A stretch of 64,000 bases of DNA from JAZBPO01 sp963691775 (GCA_963691775.1 OY829369.1:1798001-1862000), one strand, 5' to 3'; counted from the stretch's first letter, positions 1 to 8,097 are shown. Translations and numbers: made by a program. Notes: a model not told the origin generated them from the letters alone.

Positions 1-405
1 CTCGGGCAGGAGCGGCAGCACCGCGACCTTCTCCTGTTCGAACTCGAGCAGCGCACGCGCGTAGGTGCGAACCAGACCGTCGCGGAACACCTGAACGAAC
101 CGCTCGCGCTGCTCGCTACTCGCGTCCGCCCAGTGGCGCGCCATGACAGCGCGCGCGATCGCGCGGTAGTCGATGAATTCGGACATCGTCGCGTCAACGG
201 ACTCGTAGTAGCTCGCCGACTCGCGCGCGTCCTCGTTCTGGTAGCTCTGGATGAGTTCGAGGATATCGTCAGCGACCACGCGCACAATTTCGTCTGGCGC
301 GGGCGCAGCGTCATCAGTGCCGACTGCGTGCGCAAGCGCCGTGCCCGCGAACAGCAACATGACGATCAGGTGGCGAAGAAACTGAAATCGGGGGGAACCG
401 GACAC
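1..405 (-). CDS. mlaC: MlaC, phospholipid-binding periplasmic shuttle (partial)
   Basis: This is the N-terminal 135 codons of MlaC (Ttg2D), the periplasmic carrier that moves phospholipid between the outer-membrane MlaA complex and the inner-membrane MlaFEDB transporter. The gene runs off the left edge. It starts at GTG (405) behind a GGGAG sequence. Residues 1-27 form a signal peptide ending ALAHA. The mature part has the family signature: a YRAIARAVMARHWADAS segment followed by EQRERFVQVFRDGLVRTYA. It is the first gene of its own minus-strand unit, divergent from yrbG, so mlaFED cannot lie directly upstream as they do in E. coli. The family call is secure; the missing C-terminus prevents any check of the lipid pocket. 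Confidence 0.88.
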   Translation of the reverse strand, partial: MSGSPRFQFLRHLIVMLLFAGTALAHAVGTDDAAPAPDEIVRVVADDILELIQSYQNEDARESASYYESVDATMSEFIDYRAIARAVMARHWADASSEQRERFVQVFRDGLVRTYARALLEFEQEKVAVLPLLPE

Positions 406-651
406 GAATGACTCCCGGAGAGAATGATCGGGGATGGCGTTGATGCACTGCGCAGCTGCATTGACGGAGCGAGCATAGCATCGGTTCCCTGAACTGAAGC
501 TTACGACCCCGCCCTTGGGGGGGCTGGGCGTGACCGGGTTCACGCTTGCAATGCCCATCTGCATCTCATTCAATTGCGCCCTCGCAGCCCGCGGGGAGTA
601 CCAAGTCGCGATTCCGCGGGCCTCCAGATCCCTTCCCCGGCACCTTCTTCT

Positions 652-1611
652 ATGTGGCTTGCGGTCGTCTCCCTGATCTTCGGGTTCGTGACGCTCGTCT
701 GGAGCGCAGACCGTTTCCTCAATGGGGCCGCCGCGACCGCAAACAACCTCGGTATGTCGAAGCTGCTGATCGGTCTCACGATCGTTTCGCTTGGCACTTC
801 CGCGCCTGAGATGCTGGTTGCAGCGTCCGCAGCGAGCAACGGCAGACCCCTGCTCGCGATCGGCAATGCCATCGGTTCCAACATCACGAATATCGGCCTT
901 GTGCTCGGATTCACGGCGGCGCTCGTGCCCCTGCCCTTCGCTCGTTCAGTACTTCGCGCCGAACTTCCCTGGCTCATGGCCACGACCCTCGCAGCCTTCG
1001 TGGTCCTCTTCGACCTCCATCTGGGGTGGATAGAAGGCCTGTTTCTCCTTGCCATGCTCGCGGCCCTCGTCTACCGGCTGTGGCGCGAGAATCGCAGCTC
1101 GGACCCGGATCAATTTCCGGAACTCGACGAACTCGAGGAAATCCCGGAGCTGCCAAAATCGCGCGCTCTGTTCTGGCTTGTCTCGGGCCTGATCGTCCTG
1201 CTGCTGTCGGCGGAGGTGCTCGTCTGGGCGGCCACCACCATCGCCCAGGCGCTCGGCGTATCCGAACTCATCATCGGTCTGACCATCATCGCCATTGGCA
1301 CCAGCCTCCCGGAACTTGCGGCGACCGTGGGATCGGCGCTCAAGGGCCACACCGACATCGCCATCGGCAACGTCGTCGGCTCGAACATCCTCAATATCCT
1401 GGCCGTCATGTCGATTCCGGGGCTCATTCATCCGGTCGACTTCGGCGGCGCCGTGCTCTGGCGAGACTTCGGCATCATGCTGGCCATGACGCTCCTGCTG
1501 CTTTTCTTTGCCTACGGCGTAGGCTCTCGCGCCGTGATCACGCGCTTCGAGGGCTTCGTGCTTCTGGCATCCTGGGTCGGGTACAACATCCTTCTCTACA
1601 GCCAGGCCTGA
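652..1611 (+). CDS. yrbG: YrbG-like Ca2+/Na+:H+ antiporter
   Basis: A 319-residue inner-membrane cation exchanger of the CaCA/YrbG family. Two inverted repeats each carry the alpha-motif: TIVSLGTSAPEMLVA with GNAIGSNITNIG in the first half, and TIIAIGTSLPELAATVG with GNVVGSNILNI in the second. An acidic cytoplasmic loop (EFPELDELEEIPEL type) separates them, and about ten hydrophobic segments are visible. I chose ATG 652, just before the first membrane helix. An upstream TTG at 574 would add 26 polar, proline-rich residues and has no better ribosome site. In relatives yrbG heads the kdsD-kdsC-lpt operon and has no proven essential role. Here it is followed directly by kdsC. Confidence 0.9.
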   Translation: MWLAVVSLIFGFVTLVWSADRFLNGAAATANNLGMSKLLIGLTIVSLGTSAPEMLVAASAASNGRPLLAIGNAIGSNITNIGLVLGFTAALVPLPFARSVLRAELPWLMATTLAAFVVLFDLHLGWIEGLFLLAMLAALVYRLWRENRSSDPDQFPELDELEEIPELPKSRALFWLVSGLIVLLLSAEVLVWAATTIAQALGVSELIIGLTIIAIGTSLPELAATVGSALKGHTDIAIGNVVGSNILNILAVMSIPGLIHPVDFGGAVLWRDFGIMLAMTLLLLFFAYGVGSRAVITRFEGFVLLASWVGYNILLYSQA

Positions 1612-1627
1612 GCCCGAGGAGCAGACC

Positions 1628-2179
1628 CTGAACGGCGACGATCCGCTATCCCGCATCACTGCCGACGCGCGCCACCGCGCTGAACGCGTGCGCCTGCTTT
1701 GCCTGGACGTTGACGGCGTACTCACCGACGGTGGCCTCCAGTACACGGAGGACGGCGTAGAGGCCAAGGTCTTCTGCACCCAGGACGGTCAGGCGCTGAA
1801 GATGCTTGCCGGCGCGGGGATCGCGACCGCACTCATCACCGGCCGCACATCACAGCTCCTGGAGCGTCGCGCCCGCGAGCTCGACATCGACCATGTCTAT
1901 CAGGGCGCCCACGACAAGCGCGCCGCCCTCGCAGACCTGCTCGAACGCACGGGTCTGTCAGCCGATGCCATCGCCCATGTGGGAGACGACATTCCCGATC
2001 TTCCTCTCTTCCGGCGCGTCGGCTTTGCCGTTGCGCCCGCGAACAGACACCCGGCCCTGGACCCATACGTTCACCACTTGACGGAGATGCGAGGCGGGCA
2101 GGGCGCCGTGCGCGAGGTGTGTCATCTCCTACTTTGCGCGCAGGGGCGCTGGGCCGACGCGCTCACGCCCTATCTCTGA
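1628..2179 (+). CDS. kdsC: KDO-8-phosphate phosphatase KdsC (probable CTG start)
   Basis: HAD-superfamily phosphatase that makes KDO from KDO-8-P for lipopolysaccharide. Motif I is LDVDGVLTDG, motif II lies in ALITGRTS, the conserved Lys is in HDKRAALADL, and motif III is HVGDDIPDLPLF; the family tail GGQGAVREVCHLLL is present. The first ordinary start is GTG 1688, but it has no ribosome site and begins only six residues before motif I. A perfect GAGGAG (1616-1621) sits 6 nt before an in-frame CTG at 1628. Starting there gives 183 residues (E. coli KdsC is 188) and restores a typical helical N-terminus, ITADARHRAERVRLL. No ATG, GTG or TTG lies between them, so I annotate CTG. kdsD is not adjacent. 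Confidence 0.88.
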   Translation: MNGDDPLSRITADARHRAERVRLLCLDVDGVLTDGGLQYTEDGVEAKVFCTQDGQALKMLAGAGIATALITGRTSQLLERRARELDIDHVYQGAHDKRAALADLLERTGLSADAIAHVGDDIPDLPLFRRVGFAVAPANRHPALDPYVHHLTEMRGGQGAVREVCHLLLCAQGRWADALTPYL

Positions 2180-2186
2180 GGCAGAG

Positions 2187-2834
2187 ATGCCCCGGGGCCA
2201 CCTGCTGATCCTTGTCATAGGCGTCGCCATCGTGGTCTTCGCCAGCCTTGGCGAGACGCCTACGGAACCGGCAGGGGGCCGTATTCTGGAGGCTCCGCGC
2301 GCCGACGCCCGCGACCTCGGCGAGCCTGACCTCTATATGGAAACGGCAGAGATCTCCCAGTTCGCAAACGACGGCGAACTCGCCTATCGCATTCGCGCCT
2401 TCTCGATCATCCACTATCCAGAAGCGGACCATACGCTGCTCGACGCACCCCGCCTCACGCTGTATCGGGAAGAAGAGGCGCCATGGGAAGTCAGCGCCCT
2501 GTCCGGGCGCATCATCGGTGGCGCGGGCCTCCTCGATGCAGGCTTGCTTTCCGGCACCGCAGCCGCGCAGTCCGGACAAGAGACCGTCGAACTGCAAGAC
2601 GATGTCGTCGTGCAGCGCAGGCGGCCAGGGGAGGGGTTCATTGAACTGCACACGGAAGCGCTGACGCTGTTCCCGGGGCGTGAATACGCCGAGACGGAAC
2701 GCCCTGTTATCATCGACACTCAGTCCGGCCGTACAACCGCCGAAGGGCTGCGCGCGAACCTTGCCGCCGGCACCATTGCGCTCGGCGCGCCTCCGCGACG
2801 CGTGCGGACCACCATCTTTCCAGGAACACTCTGA
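2187..2834 (+). CDS. lptC: LptC, LPS export protein
   Basis: Bitopic inner-membrane protein that passes LPS from the LptB2FG extractor to LptA. It has 215 residues: one N-terminal membrane helix (LLILVIGVAIVVFASLG, about residues 6-22), then a periplasmic beta-jellyroll. Family features include DLYMETAEISQF near residue 48 and the closing stretch RPVIIDTQSGRTTAEGLRA. It begins 7 nt after kdsC, and its stop overlaps the lptA start by one base (TGATG), so the genes are translationally coupled. Sequence conservation in LptC is low; the context between kdsC and lptA makes the call firm. Confidence 0.92.
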   Translation: MPRGHLLILVIGVAIVVFASLGETPTEPAGGRILEAPRADARDLGEPDLYMETAEISQFANDGELAYRIRAFSIIHYPEADHTLLDAPRLTLYREEEAPWEVSALSGRIIGGAGLLDAGLLSGTAAAQSGQETVELQDDVVVQRRRPGEGFIELHTEALTLFPGREYAETERPVIIDTQSGRTTAEGLRANLAAGTIALGAPPRRVRTTIFPGTL

Positions 2835-3382
2835 TGCCTGTGCGCACCGCTTCGTGCTTCGCCCTTGGACTCGCGCTCATCTTCACGCCCGCGCTTCCGG
2901 CCATCGCCCTGCCCGAGGACGTCGAGCAGCCAATCGAAATCGAATCGGACAGCGCCGAACTCGATGAAGTTCGAGGCGTAGCGGTCTACGCCGGCAAGGT
3001 GCGGATGGTGCAGGGGACGCTTATCGTCACCGCCGAAACGCTCACGATCGAGACCGCAGAGGATGCGGTCACGCGCATCACGGCCGACGGCGATGCTGAC
3101 CCGGCCACCTTCGTGCAGCAGCTCGAGCCCGGCAATCCCGATGACCCCGACCTGAAGGTTCAGGGGCGCGCAGCGCAGATCATCTACTTCACCGCCGATG
3201 AGCGCATCGAGTTCGAGGGCGATGCGGAGCTGACCCAGGCGTCGGACCGCTTCACGGGCAACCAGATCAGCTACGATCTGCAGGCGCGCCGCGTGAACGC
3301 GAGCGCTGGCGCCGAAGGCGAGCGCATGACCTTCACGCTCGACCCGAGTCGCCTGCGCGCGCGACAAAAGGAAGGTAACTAG
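2834..3382 (+). CDS. lptA: LptA, periplasmic LPS bridge protein
   Basis: Periplasmic OstA-domain protein of 182 residues that oligomerises into the hydrophobic bridge carrying LPS from LptC to LptD. Residues 1-27 are a signal peptide (FALGLALIFTPALPAIALP). The mature N-terminus QPIEIESDSAELDEVRGVAVYAGKVRMVQGTL is the classical LptA/OstA opening, followed by repeated beta-strands and the motif IIYFTADERIEFEGDAELTQ. Its ATG overlaps the lptC stop, and lptB follows after 11 nt. Confidence 0.95.
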   Translation: MPVRTASCFALGLALIFTPALPAIALPEDVEQPIEIESDSAELDEVRGVAVYAGKVRMVQGTLIVTAETLTIETAEDAVTRITADGDADPATFVQQLEPGNPDDPDLKVQGRAAQIIYFTADERIEFEGDAELTQASDRFTGNQISYDLQARRVNASAGAEGERMTFTLDPSRLRARQKEGN

Positions 3383-3393
3383 GGCGCCAGCAC

Positions 3394-4131
3394 GTGCAAC
3401 GCCTTTCAGCGGCGCGCCTGCGCAAGGCCTATCGCGGCGTCGCCGTCGTCCAAGACGTCTCACTCACCGTTACGTCTGGAGAGGTCGTGGGCCTGCTGGG
3501 CCCGAACGGCGCCGGCAAGACAACGACCTTCTACATGATCGTCGGCCTTGTCCGGGCCGATGCCGGTTCCATCCGCCTGCAGGGACGCGAAGGCGATGCC
3601 GACCTGTCAAACGCACCCATGCACGAGCGCGCACGGCTCGGCATCGGTTACCTGCCCCAGGAAGCGAGCGTATTCCGCAAACTGACCGTTGAGGAGAACG
3701 TCCTCGCCATACTCGAGACGCGCCGCGATCTCGACCGCATCAGTGCCCGTGACAGAGCCGACGCGCTTCTTCGCGAGTTCTCCTTGACCGATGTGCGCAC
3801 GCGTCTTGGCGAGACCCTGTCCGGTGGCGAGCGGCGGCGGACCGAGATCGCTCGGGCACTGGCCATGGAGCCCGCATTCATCCTGCTCGACGAACCCTTC
3901 GCGGGTGTGGATCCGATTTCGGTCACGGAGATCAAGACCATGGTCCGCCATCTCACGAGCCGCGGCATCGGCGTGCTGATCACCGACCACAACGTGCGCG
4001 AGACCCTCGACATCTGCGATCGCGCCTACATCGTCTCCGACGGCTGCATTATCGCCGACGGCGAACCGGCAGCCATTCTCGGCGACGAGCACGTTCGCCG
4101 CGTCTATCTCGGCAGCGACTTCCGTCTCTGA
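3394..4131 (+). CDS. lptB: LptB, LPS export ABC ATPase
   Basis: Cytoplasmic ATPase of the LptB2FGC LPS extraction complex, 245 residues, GTG start. Walker A GPNGAGKT is at residues 36-43, the Q-loop is in GIGYLPQEASVFRKL, the ABC signature is LSGGERRR, Walker B is ILLDEPFAGVDP and the switch His is in ITDHNVRETL. The LPQEASVFRKLTVEENV stretch is characteristic of LptB. It closes the lptCAB block. rpoN follows after an 87-nt gap. Confidence 0.97.
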   Translation: MQRLSAARLRKAYRGVAVVQDVSLTVTSGEVVGLLGPNGAGKTTTFYMIVGLVRADAGSIRLQGREGDADLSNAPMHERARLGIGYLPQEASVFRKLTVEENVLAILETRRDLDRISARDRADALLREFSLTDVRTRLGETLSGGERRRTEIARALAMEPAFILLDEPFAGVDPISVTEIKTMVRHLTSRGIGVLITDHNVRETLDICDRAYIVSDGCIIADGEPAAILGDEHVRRVYLGSDFRL

Positions 4132-4184
4132 AGCAAGACACCCCAGACTGTACGACCATCCGTCATGCAGGGGGCATGCCGATA

Positions 4185-4212
4185 GTGACTCACGCTCGTC
4201 GGCCAGTATGAT
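4185..4212 (+). promoter_or_regulatory. Possible sigma-70 promoter just ahead of rpoN
   Basis: GTGACT (4185-4190) and TATGAT (4207-4212) are separated by 16 bp and each match the consensus at four or five of six positions. The predicted transcription start, about 7 nt downstream, falls on the rpoN ATG, so a transcript from here would be nearly leaderless. The rpoN start also lacks a good Shine-Dalgarno sequence. It could equally be a chance match. Confidence 0.25.
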
Positions 4213-4218
4213 CAGGCC

Positions 4219-5865
4219 ATGAAGCAGGCACTCCAACTCAAGATCGGGCAGTCACTCACCATGACTCCGCAGCTGCAGCAGGCGATCCGCCTGCTGCAGC
4301 TGTCCGCTCTGGAAATGGAACAGGAAATTCAGGAAGCCCTCGAGAGCAATCCCATGCTCGAGGTTGCCGAAGAAGACTACGACGACCGTCCGGACGGCTC
4401 CGATCCCAACGTCACGGACACGCCCGAGAGCGCAACTGCAGCAAGCGACGAACCTACTGGCGACGACAGGATCGCCGATGGCGCCGAAGACTTCGCCAAC
4501 GAGGACGCGAGCGGTGCGGAAGGCAACGCCGAGGGCGAAGATTATGCGGGCCTCGACGGTCAGTCTCTCGGCAACGAAGACTGGGACGGAGGACCCGGCG
4601 GGGGTGACGACGCCGCCGATGCTGACGGTGACGCCGCCGCGGACAGCGACTGGCAACAGAGCGACATTCCCGAGGACCTCCCAGTTGACTCGAGCTGGGA
4701 CGATGTCTATGCGGCCGCACCAGCCGCGGGCCCACCGCCCGAGGACGAGCTCGACTACGGCAGCCGCACCGCCGCGGCGACGTCTCTCACCGATCACCTG
4801 ATCTGGCAGCTAGGACTGACCAACGCCTCCGCGGAAGATCGAGAAATCGCCCTCGCGCTGATCGACTCGGTTGACGCCGACGGCATGCTGCGCGTCTCCC
4901 TCGAGGAAATCGCCGCTGACTTCGATGCAGCGCGCGAAATCGGCGTGGAAGAAGTGGAGATGGTGCTGCACATGCTGCAGCAGTTCGATCCGACGGGCGT
5001 CTGCGCGCGCGATCTGCGCGAGTGCTTGCTGCTTCAGCTTCGCGACGTACCGGACGGCACGCCCTGGCTCGAGGAGGCACGCACACTCCTCAGCAACCAC
5101 ATGGATTTGCTTGCAGCGCGCGACTATCCGACCTTGCTACGTCGCACTCGCCTGGAAGAAAACGAACTCTCCGACGTCATGCGCCTCATTCAGACGCTGA
5201 ATCCGCGGCCAGGATCCGCCGTATCAAGCGAAGAGGTCGAATACGTCGTACCCGACGTGGTGGTGCGCAAGGACAAGCGCCGCTGGCTCGTGGAGTTGAA
5301 TGGCGAGTCGACGCCGCGCCTGCGCATCAACGCGGATTACGCCGCACTGGTGCGGCGCGCGGACTCTTCCGCCGATAATCAGTTTCTGAAGAACAACCTG
5401 CAGGAGGCGCGCTGGTTCCTGAAGAGCGTTCAGTCTCGGAACGAAACACTCCTGAAGGTCGCAACATGCATCGTCCAGCACCAGCGCGGCTTCCTTGACT
5501 ACGGTCCCGAAGCCATGAAGCCGCTGGTGCTTGCAGATATCGCCGACGCCATCGGCATGCACGAATCCACGATCTCGCGCGTGACCACGCGCAAGTACAT
5601 GCACACGCCTCGCGGGATCTTCGAACTCAAGTACTTCTTCTCCTCCCACGTGGGCACGGCAAGCGGCGGCGAGGTGTCGTCAACGGCGATCCGGGCCCTC
5701 ATACGCAAGCTCACGGACGAGGAGAACCCCCGCAAGCCACTGTCGGATTCCAGAATCGCTCAATTGCTCGCGGAGCAGGAAATAAAGGTCGCTCGACGGA
5801 CGATCGCGAAGTATCGGGAATCGATGGCGATTCCTCCGTCGAACGAGAGAAAGCGCCTGGTCTGA
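4219..5865 (+). CDS. rpoN: RNA polymerase sigma-54 factor RpoN
   Basis: Alternative sigma factor for nitrogen, motility and stress promoters that depend on enhancer-binding ATPases. Region I is the Gln/Leu-rich opening (LKIGQSLTMTPQLQQAIRLL). Residues about 52-178 are an acidic, low-complexity region II rich in Asp, Glu, Gly and Ala. Region III follows, with core-binding and DNA-binding parts (DIADAIGMHESTISRVTTRK helix-turn-helix) and the diagnostic RpoN box ARRTIAKYRE at 525-534. At 548 residues it is longer than the usual 470-500, mostly because of the acidic region. hpf, ptsN, rapZ and npr follow, as in other gammaproteobacteria. Confidence 0.98.
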   Translation: MKQALQLKIGQSLTMTPQLQQAIRLLQLSALEMEQEIQEALESNPMLEVAEEDYDDRPDGSDPNVTDTPESATAASDEPTGDDRIADGAEDFANEDASGAEGNAEGEDYAGLDGQSLGNEDWDGGPGGGDDAADADGDAAADSDWQQSDIPEDLPVDSSWDDVYAAAPAAGPPPEDELDYGSRTAAATSLTDHLIWQLGLTNASAEDREIALALIDSVDADGMLRVSLEEIAADFDAAREIGVEEVEMVLHMLQQFDPTGVCARDLRECLLLQLRDVPDGTPWLEEARTLLSNHMDLLAARDYPTLLRRTRLEENELSDVMRLIQTLNPRPGSAVSSEEVEYVVPDVVVRKDKRRWLVELNGESTPRLRINADYAALVRRADSSADNQFLKNNLQEARWFLKSVQSRNETLLKVATCIVQHQRGFLDYGPEAMKPLVLADIADAIGMHESTISRVTTRKYMHTPRGIFELKYFFSSHVGTASGGEVSSTAIRALIRKLTDEENPRKPLSDSRIAQLLAEQEIKVARRTIAKYRESMAIPPSNERKRLV

Positions 5866-5943
5866 ATGCGATCACAGGCCCGATCGTGATCGACGGATAC
5901 CGGCGGAGAACCACCCACAGAGTGGTCATGAGGAGAGCAAGGC

Positions 5944-6255
5944 ATGCAGATTAACGTCAGCGGTCACCACCTCGACGTCACAGATTCGATCCGCAATTAC
6001 ACCCTCGAGAAGTTCGAGCGTATCGAACGCCACTTCGAACACATCACCCAGATCCACGTAATCCTCGAACTTGAGAAGAAGGCCCAGAAGGCAGAAGCCA
6101 CGGTTCATATAAAGGGTGGTGAGCTCTTCGCCGACGCCACCCACGATGACCTCTACGCCGCCATCGACGCCCTCGTCGACAAGCTCGACCGGCAGATTCT
6201 CAAGCACAAGGAAAAGAACATCGACCGCGCTCAGCGCGCCGTCGCCAGGCAATAG
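5944..6255 (+). CDS. hpf: Ribosome hibernation promoting factor (short form)
   Basis: A 103-residue protein of the HPF/YfiA family that binds the 30S decoding region and helps form inactive 100S ribosomes in stationary phase. It has the compact beta-alpha-beta fold sequence INVSGHHLDVTDSIRNYT at the start and the conserved DDLYAAIDALVDKLDRQILKHKEK helix. It lacks the C-terminal extension of long HPF. A good GAGGAGAG precedes the ATG. It sits 78 nt after rpoN, the usual place in this class. Confidence 0.96.
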   Translation: MQINVSGHHLDVTDSIRNYTLEKFERIERHFEHITQIHVILELEKKAQKAEATVHIKGGELFADATHDDLYAAIDALVDKLDRQILKHKEKNIDRAQRAVARQ

Positions 6256-6293
6256 GCGGACGCCCTCGGCGGACGCCACCGGCGGACGCTCCC
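6255..6293 (+). repeat. Three tandem 13-bp repeats
   Basis: Three consecutive 13-bp units begin at 6255, 6268 and 6281, each starting GGCGGACGC with variable last bases (CCTC, CACC, TCCC). The first unit overlaps the last base of the hpf stop codon. A fourth, degenerate GGCGGC leads into the hairpin at 6289-6313. No coding potential was seen. Confidence 0.8.
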
Positions 6294-6313
6294 GGCGGCC
6301 ACGCCGCCGGGGG
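6289..6313 (+). terminator. GC-rich hairpin between hpf and ptsN
   Basis: An 11-bp stem (one G-T pair) with a 3-nt loop: the core CCCGGCGGC at 6291-6299 pairs with GCCGCCGGG at 6303-6311. No U-tract follows, so it is more likely an attenuator, a processing site or an mRNA-stabilising structure than a full terminator. It lies in the 150-nt gap between hpf and ptsN. Confidence 0.45.
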
Positions 6314-6405
6314 CACGCTCGGAATCCGTTCCGGCCCTTCTTGCTGGCCCACGCCACCTGCACCGAAGTACCATAGGGCAATCGACTCGCATAAATGATG
6401 CGCCC

Positions 6406-6882
6406 GTGGACTTCGATCGGCTCCTTGCCCCCGAATGCACCGTCACCAGGCTCATTGCAGCGAGCAAGAAGCGCGCGCTGCAGCTCCTTGCTGACCGCCT
6501 CGCAGCTCGCTACGCGGAATTCGACGCCGACGCGGTCTTCGATGCCCTGATGACGCGCGAGCGTCTCGGCAGTACTGCCGTCGGCGAAGGCGTGGCCATT
6601 CCGCATTGCCGCCTAGCCAACTGCACGGAGCCGGTTGCCGCGCTTGCCCGCCTGGACGTCCCAGTCGACTTCGACGCACCGGACGGACGAGAGGTCGACC
6701 TCCTCTTCGTTCTCGTCGTGCCCGAGCAAGCGCATTCCATGCACATAGAGCTTCTGGCCGCCGCCGCCAGCGCCCTGTCGGACGGGGCCTATCGCGCAGC
6801 GCTCCGATCTGCCAGGGACGATGTCGACCTGTTTCGCTCAGCCGTTCACCATCATCACGCGAGCGGCGCTGCCGCCGGTTGA
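6406..6882 (+). CDS. ptsN: PtsN, EIIA component of the nitrogen PTS
   Basis: A 158-residue PTS EIIA-type-2 domain protein (EIIA-Ntr), the regulatory end point of the PtsP-Npr-PtsN phosphorelay controlling potassium uptake, phosphate sensing and sigma-54 output. The phosphorylated His is in GVAIPHCR; conserved flanking motifs are RLGSTAVGEG and LLFVLVVPEQAHSMHIELLA. GTG start at 6406. The Ala- and His-rich tail (HHHHASGAAAG) is unusual. The gene overlaps no neighbour; rapZ starts 40 nt later. Confidence 0.94.
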   Translation: MDFDRLLAPECTVTRLIAASKKRALQLLADRLAARYAEFDADAVFDALMTRERLGSTAVGEGVAIPHCRLANCTEPVAALARLDVPVDFDAPDGREVDLLFVLVVPEQAHSMHIELLAAAASALSDGAYRAALRSARDDVDLFRSAVHHHHASGAAAG

Positions 6883-6922
6883 ACGCGAGCCAACGCGCCA
6901 CTGCGAACAGAGGAACCGCCCC

Positions 6923-7825
6923 GTGAAGCTGATCGTCGTCAGCGGACGTTCGGGATCCGGCAAATCCACAGCGCTCCATGCGCTGGAGGATCAGGGCTTC
7001 CATTGCGTGGACAACCTGCCCGTCGGCCTCCTGCCACGGCTGGTGGAGAACGCTGCGGACGAAGACGTCGAAGTGCCCTTCGCAGTAAGCATCGATGCGC
7101 GCAATCTGCCGGCGGCCCTCAAGCGGTTTCCCGAAATCTACTCGGCGCTGAAGGCAGATCGCCCGGACGTGCAGACCGAACTCGTATTCATCGATGCCGA
7201 TCCAGGCACGCTTGTGCGCCGCTTCAGCGAGACACGCAGGCGCCACCCGCTCACGAGCGGCGACGTTTCCCTTCAGGACGCGCTTGCCGCCGAAGACCGC
7301 CTCCTGGCAAGCATCCGCGACCACGCAGACCTCGTGCTCGATACGACGCGCATGACCGTTCACGGCCTGCGTGACCAGGTGCGCGAGCGCGTGGCCGGCC
7401 GCGGAACGGGCCTCTCGCTGCTGTTCCGGAGCTTCGGGTTCAAGCGTGGCATACCCGTCGATGCGGACATGGTCTTCGACGTCCGCTGTCTGCCGAATCC
7501 GCACTGGCTACCGGAACTGCGCGATCACGACGGTCGGGCATCCCGCGTCAGCGAGTGGCTGGCCGCCCACGAGGACGTTCGGGAAATGGAAGGGGACATC
7601 CGCCGTCACGTTGAACGCTGGCTGCCGGCCTATGAAGCGAACTCGCGTAGCTACTTCACCATCGCCATCGGCTGTACGGGGGGACATCACCGCAGCGTCT
7701 ACCTCGCCGAGCGCCTGGGCGAGTACTTCGCAACGCGCGCGAAGCGGGAAGCACTCGAACGTGACGTACTCACGCAGCATCGAGATCTCGAAACGCTGCA
7801 GCGGCCCGCTCAGGTGCGCGGCTGA
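6923..7825 (+). CDS. rapZ: RapZ, RNase adapter / nucleotide-binding protein
   Basis: RapZ (YvcJ family) binds small RNAs and guides RNase E to GlmZ in enterobacteria, linking cell-envelope precursor level to glmS. The 300-residue protein has Walker A GRSGSGKST near residue 7, a Walker-B-like TELVFIDAD, and the C-terminal RNA-binding part with SFGFKRGIP, FDVRCLPNP and IGCTGGHHRSVYLAERL. The start is GTG 6923, behind AGAGGA; an upstream in-frame ATG at 6821 lies inside ptsN and would add unrelated residues. npr begins 2 nt downstream. Confidence 0.95.
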   Translation: MKLIVVSGRSGSGKSTALHALEDQGFHCVDNLPVGLLPRLVENAADEDVEVPFAVSIDARNLPAALKRFPEIYSALKADRPDVQTELVFIDADPGTLVRRFSETRRRHPLTSGDVSLQDALAAEDRLLASIRDHADLVLDTTRMTVHGLRDQVRERVAGRGTGLSLLFRSFGFKRGIPVDADMVFDVRCLPNPHWLPELRDHDGRASRVSEWLAAHEDVREMEGDIRRHVERWLPAYEANSRSYFTIAIGCTGGHHRSVYLAERLGEYFATRAKREALERDVLTQHRDLETLQRPAQVRG

Positions 7826-7827
7826 GC

Positions 7828-8097
7828 ATGCCAAGGCGCACCCTGGAAATCGTCAACAGACTCGGCCTGCATGCGCGCGCGGCCGCACAGTTTGTCAAAG
7901 TCGCCGGGGCCTATGGCGCGCGCGTGAGCGTCGAGAAGGATGGCCAGAGCGCAGACGGCAAGAGCATCATGGCGGTCATGATGCTTGCCGCTGCCAAGGG
8001 GGCGCAGATCACCGTGGAGACGGAGGGCCCCGATGCGGACGCAGCCCTTGAGGCAATCACCGAGCTGATTGCCGATTGCTTCGGCGAGGACGACTGA
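7828..8097 (+). CDS. ptsO: Npr (PtsO), HPr-like phosphocarrier of the nitrogen PTS
   Basis: An 89-residue HPr-fold protein that accepts phosphate from PtsP and passes it to PtsN. The phosphorylated His is in GLHARAAAQFVK near residue 16, and the conserved loop GKSIMAVMMLAAAKG is present. The usual Ser-phosphorylation sequence is replaced, as is typical for NPr. Last gene of the plus-strand cluster; its stop is 6 nt from the convergent pmbA stop. Confidence 0.95.
   Translation: MPRRTLEIVNRLGLHARAAAQFVKVAGAYGARVSVEKDGQSADGKSIMAVMMLAAAKGAQITVETEGPDADAALEAITELIADCFGEDD

Noticed and set aside
946..1779. Long antisense frame opposite yrbG
   Set aside because: It has Arg/Glu/Asp-rich shadow composition and no recognisable domain; yrbG is well supported on the other strand.
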